Shown: positions 26,155 through 33,717 of the stretch, one piece after another | Numbering within the stretch: the first letter of the stretch is position 1 | How the letters are laid out: the number at the start of each line of letters is the position of its first letter | Assembly (NCBI GenBank): GCA_038320885.1 | Contig: JBBQER010000003.1 | Coordinates: forward strand, 1 to 64,000 | Direction: 5' to 3' | Origin: JBBQER01 sp038320885 | GTDB lineage: Bacteria; Actinomycetota; Acidimicrobiia; IMCC26256; PALSA-610 | Length of the DNA stretch: 64,000 nt | Notes under the pieces: generated by a model | Databases searched by the model: none | What the model saw: only the letters and a program-made list of their open reading frames with translations | What the model was told of the DNA's origin: nothing | Translations under genes and position numbers: made by a program

Positions 26155-27882
26155 GTGTCAGACCCCGTGCTGATCGCGGTCGAAGGCGACCCCGAAGCGA
26201 TGCTCGACCTCGAGCGAGAATTGCGCGAGCGCTACAGCCACAACTACCAGGTCGAGTGCATTCGCTCGCCCGACGACGCGCGCGCCCGGATGCAGGAACT
26301 TGCGGACGCCGATGCGGACGTCGCGTTGGTCCTGGCGGCCCAGTGGCTGGAGGGGATGACCGGCAGCGAGCTGCTGGACGAGTCGCGGCGGCTTCATCCG
26401 AATGCACGGCGCATCTTGCTGATCGGGTGGGGCGATTGGGGCGACCCGGCCACCGGCGAGGCGATCTTCGACTCGATTGCGTCCGGTCGCATCGACCACT
26501 ACTTGCTGAGGCCGTCGCCGCCGCCCGACGAGCTCTTCCATCACGCAATCTCGGGATTGTTGCGCGACTGGGCCGAAGGGCAGCGCACCTCGCCGCACAC
26601 CGTCGTCGTGGTCGGCGAATCGTGGTCGGGCCGCGCGTATGAGCTCAGGGAGGCACTCGGACGCTGCGCGATGCCGCACGCGTTCCACCTGGCCGGCTCG
26701 CAGAGCGGGCAGGCAATGGTCGAGCAGGCGGGGACGAACCTGAAGCTGCCGCTCGTCGTGTTCCCCAATGGCACGATCCTGCAAGATCCCACCAATGCCG
26801 AGCTGGCGCAGGCTTCCGGCTCGCCGGTGCACCCCGAGCGCATGGACTTCGACCTCGTGATCGTCGGCGGGGGCCCGGCCGGCCTGTCCGCCGCGGTGTA
26901 CGGCGCGTCGGAAGGCTTCAGCACGTTGGTCGTCGACGAAGGCGGCATCGGCGGGCAGGCGACCTCGAGCTCGCTGATTCGCAACTATCTCGGGTTTCCT
27001 CGGGGTGTCAGCGGTCGCCGCCTGGCGCAGGACGCGTACCAGCAGGCCTGGGTCTTCGGCGCGAACTTCGCGTTCATGCAGCGCGTCACCGACATTCGCC
27101 GCGACGGCGACGGGCTCGGCGTGGCGCTTTCCGACGCCGGCTGGGTTCGGGCCCGCGCCGTTCTCCTCGCGACCGGCGCCTCCTATCGCCGCCTCGGCGT
27201 GCCTTCGCTGGAGGCGCTGAACGGTGCCGGCGTCTTCTACGGCAGTCCCGCTTCGGAGGCATCTCGCGTCGCGGACCGCGACGTCTACATCCTCGGCGGC
27301 GCGAACTCAGCCGGTCAGGCCGCCTTGTATCTCGCCCGATTCGCGCGACGCATCACGCTGGTCGTGCGAGCCGAGTCACTCGCAGCCGGCATGTCGCACT
27401 ACTTGATCCGCCAGATCGAGGCGACCGACAACCTGGAGGTCCAACTCGGGACCGAGGTTGTCGGCGGCGGCGGCAACGGTCGGCTCGAGCACCTGATCCT
27501 TCGCGATCGCGCCGGCGGCGCCGAGGAGACCGTCAGCGCCGACGCGCTGTTCCTGATGATCGGCGCGCGACCGCGCACCGAGTGGCTGCCGGCCGAGATC
27601 GAGCGGGACGAAGCCGGCTTCGTCCTCACCGGGTCCGATCTCCCCGCCCCGGATTCCTGGCCACTCGAACGGAGTCCGTTCCTGTTCGAGACGAGCGTGC
27701 CCGGAGTGTTCGCCGCCGGCGATGTTCGACACAGTTCGGTGAAGCGGGTCGCGGCGGCGGTCGGTGAAGGCTCGGTCGCGATCCAGTTCCTGCACCAACT
27801 GTTCGCGGCCGACGAGCTTCATCCGCGCGGTCGCCCGCACGAGCCCGCACCCCCGGCGGCGAGCGCGGCATTGATCCGGTAA
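26155..27882 (+). CDS. Three-domain flavoprotein: receiver-like, glutaredoxin-like and thioredoxin-reductase-like
   Basis: A 575-residue protein. Residues 1-145 resemble a response-regulator receiver (DPVLIAVEGDPEAMLDLERELRE, VALVLAAQWLEGMTGSELL). Residues 150-215 look like a thioredoxin/glutaredoxin module (TVVVVGESWSGRAYELREALG, LPLVVFPNGTIL). From 230 on is a thioredoxin-reductase-type FAD/NAD fold: FDLVIVGGGPAGLSAAVYGASEG, the second nucleotide loop DVYILGGANSAGQAALYLARFA, and VPGVFAAGDVRHSSVKR. The redox Cys-x-x-Cys of thioredoxin reductase is absent: the region reads GGQATSSSLIRNYLGFP. The phospho-acceptor Asp of the receiver is not evident either. Start is GTG 26155. Confidence 0.8.
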   Translation: MSDPVLIAVEGDPEAMLDLERELRERYSHNYQVECIRSPDDARARMQELADADADVALVLAAQWLEGMTGSELLDESRRLHPNARRILLIGWGDWGDPATGEAIFDSIASGRIDHYLLRPSPPPDELFHHAISGLLRDWAEGQRTSPHTVVVVGESWSGRAYELREALGRCAMPHAFHLAGSQSGQAMVEQAGTNLKLPLVVFPNGTILQDPTNAELAQASGSPVHPERMDFDLVIVGGGPAGLSAAVYGASEGFSTLVVDEGGIGGQATSSSLIRNYLGFPRGVSGRRLAQDAYQQAWVFGANFAFMQRVTDIRRDGDGLGVALSDAGWVRARAVLLATGASYRRLGVPSLEALNGAGVFYGSPASEASRVADRDVYILGGANSAGQAALYLARFARRITLVVRAESLAAGMSHYLIRQIEATDNLEVQLGTEVVGGGGNGRLEHLILRDRAGGAEETVSADALFLMIGARPRTEWLPAEIERDEAGFVLTGSDLPAPDSWPLERSPFLFETSVPGVFAAGDVRHSSVKRVAAAVGEGSVAIQFLHQLFAADELHPRGRPHEPAPPAASAALIR

Positions 27883-27899
27883 TCGATACCTTGCCGAAC

Positions 27900-28367
27900 A
27901 TGAACGAACGAATCGAGGTCCAGCGGACCATCCCCGCCGACGCGGCGGCCATCTTTCGGGTCGTGTGCGATCCGCGGGGGCATGTCGCGATCGACGCTTC
28001 CGGCATGTTGCAGAGCTCGACTGGCGAGCCGGTCGGCGCCGTCGGCGACACCTTCGTGATCCACATGGACCGCGAGTCGTTAGGTGACCGTCCTATGGGC
28101 AAGTACGACGTGACCGTCACGATCACCGACTACGAGCAAGATCGGCTCGTCACGTGGGAGGTGTCGGGCGAAGGTTTCCCGAGCATCGGGCACTACTACG
28201 GGTACCGGCTCGAACCTGTTGCCGACGGCACGGTCGTGACGTCGATCTACGACTGGTCGAACGTCGCTGACAAGTGGAAGCCGAACGACGCCTGGCCGAT
28301 CATCCCCGAATCCGCGCTGAAGGCCACCCTCGGCATCCTCGAGCGAACCGTGCGCGCCGCACCGTAG
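27900..28367 (+). CDS. SRPBCC (START-like) family protein
   Basis: A 155-residue single-domain protein. The N-terminal ERIEVQRTIPADAAAIFRVVCDPRGHVAIDASGMLQ and the later YYGYRLEPVADGTVVTSIYDWSNV match polyketide-cyclase-like SRPBCC proteins. ATG 27900 is chosen over the in-frame TTG 27891. It lies 17 bases after the flavoprotein gene and is probably cotranscribed. The ligand is unknown. Confidence 0.8.
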   Translation: MNERIEVQRTIPADAAAIFRVVCDPRGHVAIDASGMLQSSTGEPVGAVGDTFVIHMDRESLGDRPMGKYDVTVTITDYEQDRLVTWEVSGEGFPSIGHYYGYRLEPVADGTVVTSIYDWSNVADKWKPNDAWPIIPESALKATLGILERTVRAAP

Positions 28368-28424
28368 AGCGACCCGCGATCGCGGGTTGAGCGATGGAAC
28401 TGCCGGCCGTACCGTTGCGCTGGT

Positions 28425-28842
28425 ATGGCGGCGCGCGGCGCGACTGTCTTCCTCGCGTTGACGTTTTTTTGCGGTCGGTTGCGCTGATAGTGGCAACACC
28501 GCGGCGCGGCACCCGTGCACGACGCTTCCGGCCGGGTCGGCCGCATCGAAAATCGTCTGGAAGATCGATCATGGTGCCACCTCTCGGGTCATGCGCGAGG
28601 ACGGATCGCGCTCGCCGAACCGTACGGACAAACGCTTTGGTGTGTTCGGCGCCGACACGAGCAGCATGTTCAGCTACCGGGGCAAGATGTTCACGCTGTT
28701 CCAGGACAACTTCGGCGCACCCGCGGACCCGTTCGCGGCCGACTTCTTCTCGGTCGAATGGTTCTACCCGCAACACGGGGACACCTTTGACGCCGGCACC
28801 TATATCAACGTCTGTACCGGCGACTACGTCGGTAGCCCATGA
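28425..28842 (+). pseudogene. Lipoprotein gene interrupted by a frameshift at a T7 tract
   Basis: ATG 28425 opens MAARGATVFLALTFF, then a run of seven T (28464-28470) puts the ribosome into a frame that stops five codons later. With one T fewer, the frame continues AVGCADSGNTAARHPC and stays open to TGA 28842, giving a 138-residue protein. The join makes a perfect lipoprotein signal: basic start, hydrophobic core, AVGC lipobox. The rest contains NRTDKRFGVFGADTSSMF and KMFTLFQDNFGAP, faintly like the start of DUF4185 proteins, but I do not recognise it firmly. It could be a pseudogene, a phase-variable gene or a homopolymer error in the assembly. Confidence 0.6.
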
Positions 28843-28907
28843 AGGGCAGCCGACCGGACTGCCGGGAACCGCTGATCTCAGTGTTCTGATGTGAATCCGT
28901 GCCGCTT

Positions 28908-28946
28908 ACCGTCACCGATTCGCGTTTGATGAGAATTCGTGACGGT
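28908..28946. terminator. Inverted repeat at the end of the carotenoid oxygenase gene
   Basis: ACCGTCAC (28908-28915) pairs with GTGACGGT (28939-28946), and the flanking inner bases (CGATTC with GAATTC) extend the stem imperfectly. It stands 33 bases past the stop of the minus-strand oxygenase gene and downstream of the plus-strand lipoprotein remnant, so it probably acts as a terminator for both. Confidence 0.5.
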
Positions 28947-28978
28947 TTGCGTCTGCCTCGTCGCCGGGCGGTGTGCGA

Positions 28979-30448
28979 TCAGCCCGCCGCCGGAGCCCAC
29001 CAGGAGTGCGTGCCGCTCGAGATTCGCTCCGGTAGCCGTACGCGCGCGATCGGACCGGCGGCGATGTCCTTCGCGTCGAGCACGAGACACTCCGAGCAGT
29101 CGCGCGGCATGTCGGTGGTGAACGTCACGAGGTAGCCGTCGTCCTCGTCGACGCTTCCGGCGCGCGGCGCCATCGGCGCTTCGCTGCCGAACACCCCGTC
29201 ACCGAAGGCGTATCTCTGCTCGGCGCCGGTCTGCAGGTCGACCTTGACGATGCCGTCGAAGAGGAACCAGCCGGGTTGCGTCGTCATGTTGTAGGTGTAT
29301 CGGTAGGGTCGGCCCGCGAAGTTCTGGTTGATCATCGGAAACTCCATGATCCGATCCGACACCGCGGCTTCCTTGCATTCCCCCGTCGTGAGGTTCATGC
29401 GCCAGCGCTTCAGCACGGTCTGCATCCGGTGGGTATCGATCCCGCGAAAGGCACGACGGTAGGGATCGGTCTCGTCGCCCGGGCCCGGCATCGGGTCGCG
29501 CTGGAAGAAGCCGTCGAGAACGATCTCGTCGCCGTCTTCGTACGCGTTCGCCCAGTGCAGGACGTAGGTGGGGTCGGCCTCGAACCACCGGATGTCGGCG
29601 GTGTCGCCGCGGCGCGGGATCACGGCGAACCGCGTCGCCAGATCCGGACGGAAGTGCGGAACGTGCGCGCCCTTTTCGAGGAAGTTGGCGTCCCAGAACA
29701 ACGGGCAATCGTTGAGGATCGCGTAGTGCTCGGTGAACGCCATGTCGTGCGGGAGGCGGGGACCGGGCAGCGGAACGTCGACCCAGTGCACGAGGTCGTT
29801 CTTCGCGTCGACGACGCCATAGTGCATGAACGGAGCGGTCTTCGCGTAGTTGAACACGAGCATCTCGCCGGTGTTCACGTCGGGCTTCTGGTGCGCCGAG
29901 ATCCCCCAGTCACTCGGGAACTTGCCGTTCCACCGCTCGCGACCGAGCTGCTCGAGCGTCTCGGGATCGAAGCCGTAGAGGTCGCCGCACTGGTAGAACG
30001 ACGTGAGTGCGCGCCCCGCATGCACGACCACATCGGTGCTCGAGGCGTCCTTCATCCGCGTGCGCGCACCCCAACCGTCGTCCCGGAGCGACTGATCAGG
30101 CGCGCCGAGAATGCCGCTCCACAAGGCGTGCCCGGCGGTTTGCTCGGCGGCGAAGCCTTCCGTGCGTACGAACCGATTCCGATATTCCGCGGCGCCATTC
30201 GAGAAACGGATCATGTGCAGCATGCCGTCGCCGTCGAACGGGTGATACAACCGGTCGATCGACGGGTGCGCGGGATTCTCGGTGTTGCGGAGGTAGACCC
30301 CGCAGAGATCGTCGGGAAGCTCACCGTCGATCTCCAGATCGAACGCGTCGTACTCGACGAAGTTGGGTTGCCAGGCACCCGTGCGGTACGGGTGGTCGTC
30401 GTCGGCCGGCAGGGTCGACGACACGCGTCCGGCGATCTCGACCTTCAC
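28979..30448 (-). CDS. Carotenoid oxygenase family protein (carotenoid/stilbene cleavage dioxygenase)
   Basis: A 489-residue member of the RPE65/carotenoid cleavage oxygenase family, a seven-bladed propeller with non-haem iron. Iron-ligand histidines fit those in WGISAHQKPDVNTGEML, MAFTEHYAILNDCPL, YVLHWANAYEDGDEIVLDG and the final SGTHSWWAP. The N-terminal PYRTGAWQPNFVEYDAFDLEIDGELPDDLCGVYLRNTENPAHPS and YHPFDGDGMLHMIRF are also diagnostic. It would cleave a double bond of a carotenoid or stilbene-like compound. No carotenoid genes are nearby, so the substrate is open. Confidence 0.9.
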   Translation of the reverse strand: MKVEIAGRVSSTLPADDDHPYRTGAWQPNFVEYDAFDLEIDGELPDDLCGVYLRNTENPAHPSIDRLYHPFDGDGMLHMIRFSNGAAEYRNRFVRTEGFAAEQTAGHALWSGILGAPDQSLRDDGWGARTRMKDASSTDVVVHAGRALTSFYQCGDLYGFDPETLEQLGRERWNGKFPSDWGISAHQKPDVNTGEMLVFNYAKTAPFMHYGVVDAKNDLVHWVDVPLPGPRLPHDMAFTEHYAILNDCPLFWDANFLEKGAHVPHFRPDLATRFAVIPRRGDTADIRWFEADPTYVLHWANAYEDGDEIVLDGFFQRDPMPGPGDETDPYRRAFRGIDTHRMQTVLKRWRMNLTTGECKEAAVSDRIMEFPMINQNFAGRPYRYTYNMTTQPGWFLFDGIVKVDLQTGAEQRYAFGDGVFGSEAPMAPRAGSVDEDDGYLVTFTTDMPRDCSECLVLDAKDIAAGPIARVRLPERISSGTHSWWAPAAG

Positions 30449-30565
30449 GATGCCTCCCGGGCTTCGACGACGAAGCTCACGGCGGTCGCCGGGGCGGCGC
30501 CGAGGGTCCAGACGTCTCTCCCGGTCACGTTCACAACACTACGTCGGAGATACAACGAACCTGTC

Positions 30566-31417
30566 CTAGGCGACCGGCACGAACGCAACCTGGCTGATGC
30601 CGGTGGCGAGGAGCTCGGCGCGGCTCGACCAGATTTGGGCGTGCCCACTGGCCAGACCATCGTGGGCGACCGGAGCGTGGGTCTCGTAGTAGAGCCACTC
30701 GGTACCGAGCGCGCGATGGAAATGCACGAACAAGTCGAGCGTGGTCCCAAAGAAGGTTCCGCCGCGTGGCGGACCCCACAGCGCTTGCGCACGGTCGAAG
30801 GCCGCCGGCACCTGCGTGTCGATCGGCACCAGTACGCGAGCGGCCTCGAGAAAGGGATCGTCGTATACGCACCTTGGTGCGTAGCGAACCCAGCCGGTCA
30901 GAGCACGCTTGCCGTCAGCATTGCGCCAGTCGGACTCGTTCGCGCTGGTGCGGTACTCGAGATATGTGAGGTGACCACCCGCATTGCCTCCCTGTTCGCG
31001 GATGACGTCAACGAGGAGAGGAAGATCGTCCGGGTCGGTGAGCGCCGGCACGCGCTCGGGTTCGAATTCGAGTCCGGGTGTGGAATCGACCGCCCGAACG
31101 TCGGCCTCTACGCACAGCTTTTCCCGCTGGGAGACGGCGACATGCAAGAGGTCGCTGGTGCGCCCGCGCCGAAGCGAGGCAACGTCGATCCGGAGCGGGC
31201 CATCGAGCGTGCAGGGCCGTACGAACTGGCAACCGAGCGATGCAGGTCGTAGAGCGCTGGTAACCATGCCGGCAGCGCGCACGACCGCGGCGGCCAAGTA
31301 CCCGCCGTACACCGTGCCCGGAGCTCCCTCCCAGCCACGAGGAACATCGAGCGCATAGGAGCCGTCAGTACCGCGCAGGGAAAGATCCGCGCCAAGATCG
31401 ACAGGCGGTACCGACAC
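30566..31417 (-). CDS. Acyl-CoA thioesterase-like protein (double hot-dog)
   Basis: A 283-residue double hot-dog protein: first half with APGTVYGGYLAAAVVRAAGMV and LGCQFVRPCTLDGPLRIDVASLRRGRTSDLLHVAVSQ, second half ending in HDGLASGHAQIWSSRAELLATGISQVAFV. The overall arrangement is the same as in the thioesterase at 3.3 kb, with little sequence identity. The start is the ATG at 31415-31417. About 120 bases separate it from the carotenoid oxygenase on the same strand. Function beyond thioester hydrolysis is not visible. Confidence 0.75.
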   Translation of the reverse strand: MSVPPVDLGADLSLRGTDGSYALDVPRGWEGAPGTVYGGYLAAAVVRAAGMVTSALRPASLGCQFVRPCTLDGPLRIDVASLRRGRTSDLLHVAVSQREKLCVEADVRAVDSTPGLEFEPERVPALTDPDDLPLLVDVIREQGGNAGGHLTYLEYRTSANESDWRNADGKRALTGWVRYAPRCVYDDPFLEAARVLVPIDTQVPAAFDRAQALWGPPRGGTFFGTTLDLFVHFHRALGTEWLYYETHAPVAHDGLASGHAQIWSSRAELLATGISQVAFVPVA

Positions 31418-31533
31418 GACGGCACCCTACGTCGTACTCAATGCGCGACGCGCCGATGCAATTCTCGATCGCTATTGCAATTGGGAGCCTGGCTCACCTC
31501 CAACAATGCTCACGGACGAACCCTGAGCACTCT

Positions 31534-31886
31534 TGGAGGTGGGGGGAGTCGAACCCCCGTCTCCCGAACTCTAAATGGGACTTCTCCGAGCGCAGCCGAT
31601 GATTGGTTTCGGGTGAGCTGCCGGGCATCGGCACTCTGCAGCCACCCAATCCTCGTTTGATGTCCTCGCCGGCCCCGAGGCCTTGCCGGTAAGTAAGTCA
31701 CTCTCGATGACGCACCGTCCGAGCGAGTGACGGGCTCGGCGCGGGCGAGCTACCTAATTACTTAGGCAGCTAGTGCCATGCTGTTGTTGTTGGCATGTAT
31801 TGGTTTTGCCGGCTCTTTCACGACGATCCGGCGACGTCGGCTCGCTTCTCCCACCTCGATCCCCGAGATCGAAGCCACGCACCCCC
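31534..31886 (-). ncRNA. ssrA: Transfer-messenger RNA (tmRNA)
   Basis: On the minus strand the 5' end GGGGGTG (31886-31880) pairs with the 3' end CACCTCC plus A (31541-31534), forming a tRNA-like acceptor stem. GGTTCGACTCC near the 3' end is the T-arm. The CCA tail is not encoded. In the middle an open reading frame gives the tag peptide AKPIHANNNSMALAA followed by TAA (31764-31762), with the typical ALAA end recognised by proteases. Length is 353 nt. tmRNA with SmpB (54.1 kb) rescues stalled ribosomes and marks the nascent chain for degradation. Confidence 0.92.
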
Positions 31887-31986
31887 ATGTCAATCCTCTT
31901 CGACGAGTGCTCGCAATGAGTTCTCGCGCGGGCCCGGTGCGTGAGCGGTAGGCCCGTGAAGAGGTCTTCATTCTACAGTCCTGCGG

Positions 31987-33240
31987 ATGCGTCCCCATCC
32001 CCGGGTCGTGATCGTCGGAGCCGGATTCGGCGGTCTGCAGTGCGCGAAGGCCCTGCGCGACCAGCCGGTCGACGTCGTGCTCGTCGACAAGCAGAACTAC
32101 CACCTCTTCACGCCGCTGCTGTACCAGGTCGCGAGCTGCCTGCTGGCGCCGTCGGAGATCACGGCGCCGTTGCGCAAGGTGCTGAGCGGCGCGCCGAACG
32201 TCCGCTACCGCAAGGGTGAGGTCGTCGACGTCGACTTCACGCAGCAACACGTCCGCCTCGCCGACGGTGCCGTGCTCGAATACGACCACGTCGTGCTCGC
32301 AACGGGCAGCGTTACCAACTTCTACGGCAACGCGGCGATCGAAGCACGCGCGCTCGGGCTCAAGGATCTGGGCGAGGCGCTGCAGCTTCGCAACCACGTG
32401 CTCGACTGCCTCGAGCGCGCGGCCGCCGCGACGGATCCCGCCGAGCGCGAGCGGTTGCTCACGTTCTGCATCGTCGGCGGCGGTCCGACGGGCGTGGAAT
32501 ACGCGGGTGCGCTGGCCGAGCTCGCGCGGCTCGTGCTGCCGCGCGAATACCCCGAGCTGCGTCCGCACGAGTTCCGCATCATCCTCCTCGAAGGCGGCGA
32601 CCGCGTGCTGCCGACGTTCAAGCGCCGCCTCTCGGCGTACGGACGCCGCGAGCTCGAACGGCGCGGCGTCGACGTGCGCACGGACCTCCTGGTCGCGTCG
32701 GTCGACGACGCCGGCGTCGTGACCCGCGACGGCTCCGAGTTCCGAACCGCGACGTTGGTGTGGACGGCAGGAGTGCAGCCGTCGTCGGTGCCACTGCATC
32801 CCGGTGTCAAGCACACCGACACGCACCGCATCGCCGTCGACGATCACCTGCGCATCCTCGGCGTCGAGCACGCGCATGCGATCGGCGACGTCGCCGCCGA
32901 GCCCGACCACAAGGGCCAGCCGCTGCCGATGCTGGCGACGGCCGCCATGCAGGCCGGCCGGTATGTCGCCCGCCAGATCACCAGGGGCGAGCCCGGCCGC
33001 CGGTTCCGCTACTTCAACAAGGGCACGATGGCCACGATCGGCCGGCGCGCCGCGGTGGCGCAGATCGGCCCGATCCAGTTCACCGGGTTCATCGGCTGGG
33101 TCGCGTGGCTCGTCGTGCACCTCTACTACCTGATCGGGTTCGAGAACCGTCTGCGCGTGCTCGTGCGCTGGGGCTGGTACTACGTCCGTCTCGACCGGCC
33201 CGTCCGCTCGGTCCTGCGGGCCAACCCGCCCCGGGAATGA
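31987..33240 (+). CDS. ndh: Type II NADH dehydrogenase (NDH-2)
   Basis: A 417-residue FAD enzyme. The FAD-binding loop is VVIVGAGFGGLQCAKAL (7-23), followed by NYHLFTPLLYQVASCLLAPSEI, the hallmark of NDH-2. The NAD loop is FCIVGGGPTGVEYAGALAEL, and the second FAD motif is HAHAIGDVAAE. The C-terminal WVAWLVVHLYYLIGFENRLRVLVRWGWYY is the amphipathic/membrane anchor. It passes electrons from NADH to quinone without proton pumping. It is followed by thioredoxin after a 56-base gap. Confidence 0.92.
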   Translation: MRPHPRVVIVGAGFGGLQCAKALRDQPVDVVLVDKQNYHLFTPLLYQVASCLLAPSEITAPLRKVLSGAPNVRYRKGEVVDVDFTQQHVRLADGAVLEYDHVVLATGSVTNFYGNAAIEARALGLKDLGEALQLRNHVLDCLERAAAATDPAERERLLTFCIVGGGPTGVEYAGALAELARLVLPREYPELRPHEFRIILLEGGDRVLPTFKRRLSAYGRRELERRGVDVRTDLLVASVDDAGVVTRDGSEFRTATLVWTAGVQPSSVPLHPGVKHTDTHRIAVDDHLRILGVEHAHAIGDVAAEPDHKGQPLPMLATAAMQAGRYVARQITRGEPGRRFRYFNKGTMATIGRRAAVAQIGPIQFTGFIGWVAWLVVHLYYLIGFENRLRVLVRWGWYYVRLDRPVRSVLRANPPRE

Positions 33241-33296
33241 CCTCGGTGGCCCTGCCGTTGGACCTTGTTCTGCCGTCTCTCGTGCAAGGAGAAATC

Positions 33297-33671
33297 ATGG
33301 CCACCGTCGAGCTCACCAAGGACAATCTCGACGCGACAGTCACCGACAACGACGTCGTGCTCGTCGACTTCTGGGCGAGCTGGTGCGGTCCGTGCCGGCA
33401 GTTCGGGCCCGTGTTCGAACAGGCCGCGGCCGACAACCCGGATCTCGTGTTCGGCAAGGTCGACACCGAGGCGCAGCCGGAGCTCGGCGCCGCGTTCAAC
33501 GTCATGTCGATCCCGACACTGATGATCTTCCGCGAGCAGGTACTGATCTTCTCCCAGCCGGGTGCTCTGCCTGCCGCGGTGTTGACGGATCTCATCGAGA
33601 AGGTGCGGGCGCTCGACATGAAAGTTGGGCACGCCGAGATCGCGAAGCAGCAGGCCGACGCGACCGCGTGA
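33297..33671 (+). CDS. Thioredoxin
   Basis: A 124-residue thioredoxin with the active site FWASWCGPCRQF (Cys30, Cys33) and the cis-proline region FNVMSIPTLMIFREQ. It lacks a signal peptide. ATG 33297 is preceded by AAGGAG at 33286-33291, which fixes the start against a long overlapping open frame. A short charged tail (MKVGHAEIAKQQADATA) extends beyond the fold. No thioredoxin reductase with active cysteines is in the window. Confidence 0.92.
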   Translation: MATVELTKDNLDATVTDNDVVLVDFWASWCGPCRQFGPVFEQAAADNPDLVFGKVDTEAQPELGAAFNVMSIPTLMIFREQVLIFSQPGALPAAVLTDLIEKVRALDMKVGHAEIAKQQADATA

Positions 33672-33717
33672 GTCTTGAGTCCGCTTTCGACGGACCGAGC
33701 CCAATAGCCTGACCGGC

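Noticed and set aside
28394..28894. 166-codon plus-strand frame over the lipoprotein locus
   Set aside because: Arg/Ser-rich with no signal or motif; the frame with the lipobox explains the DNA better.
31762..33120. 452-codon minus-strand frame that includes the tmRNA tag
   Set aside because: Only its last codons (the tag) are meaningful; the rest is antisense to NDH-2.
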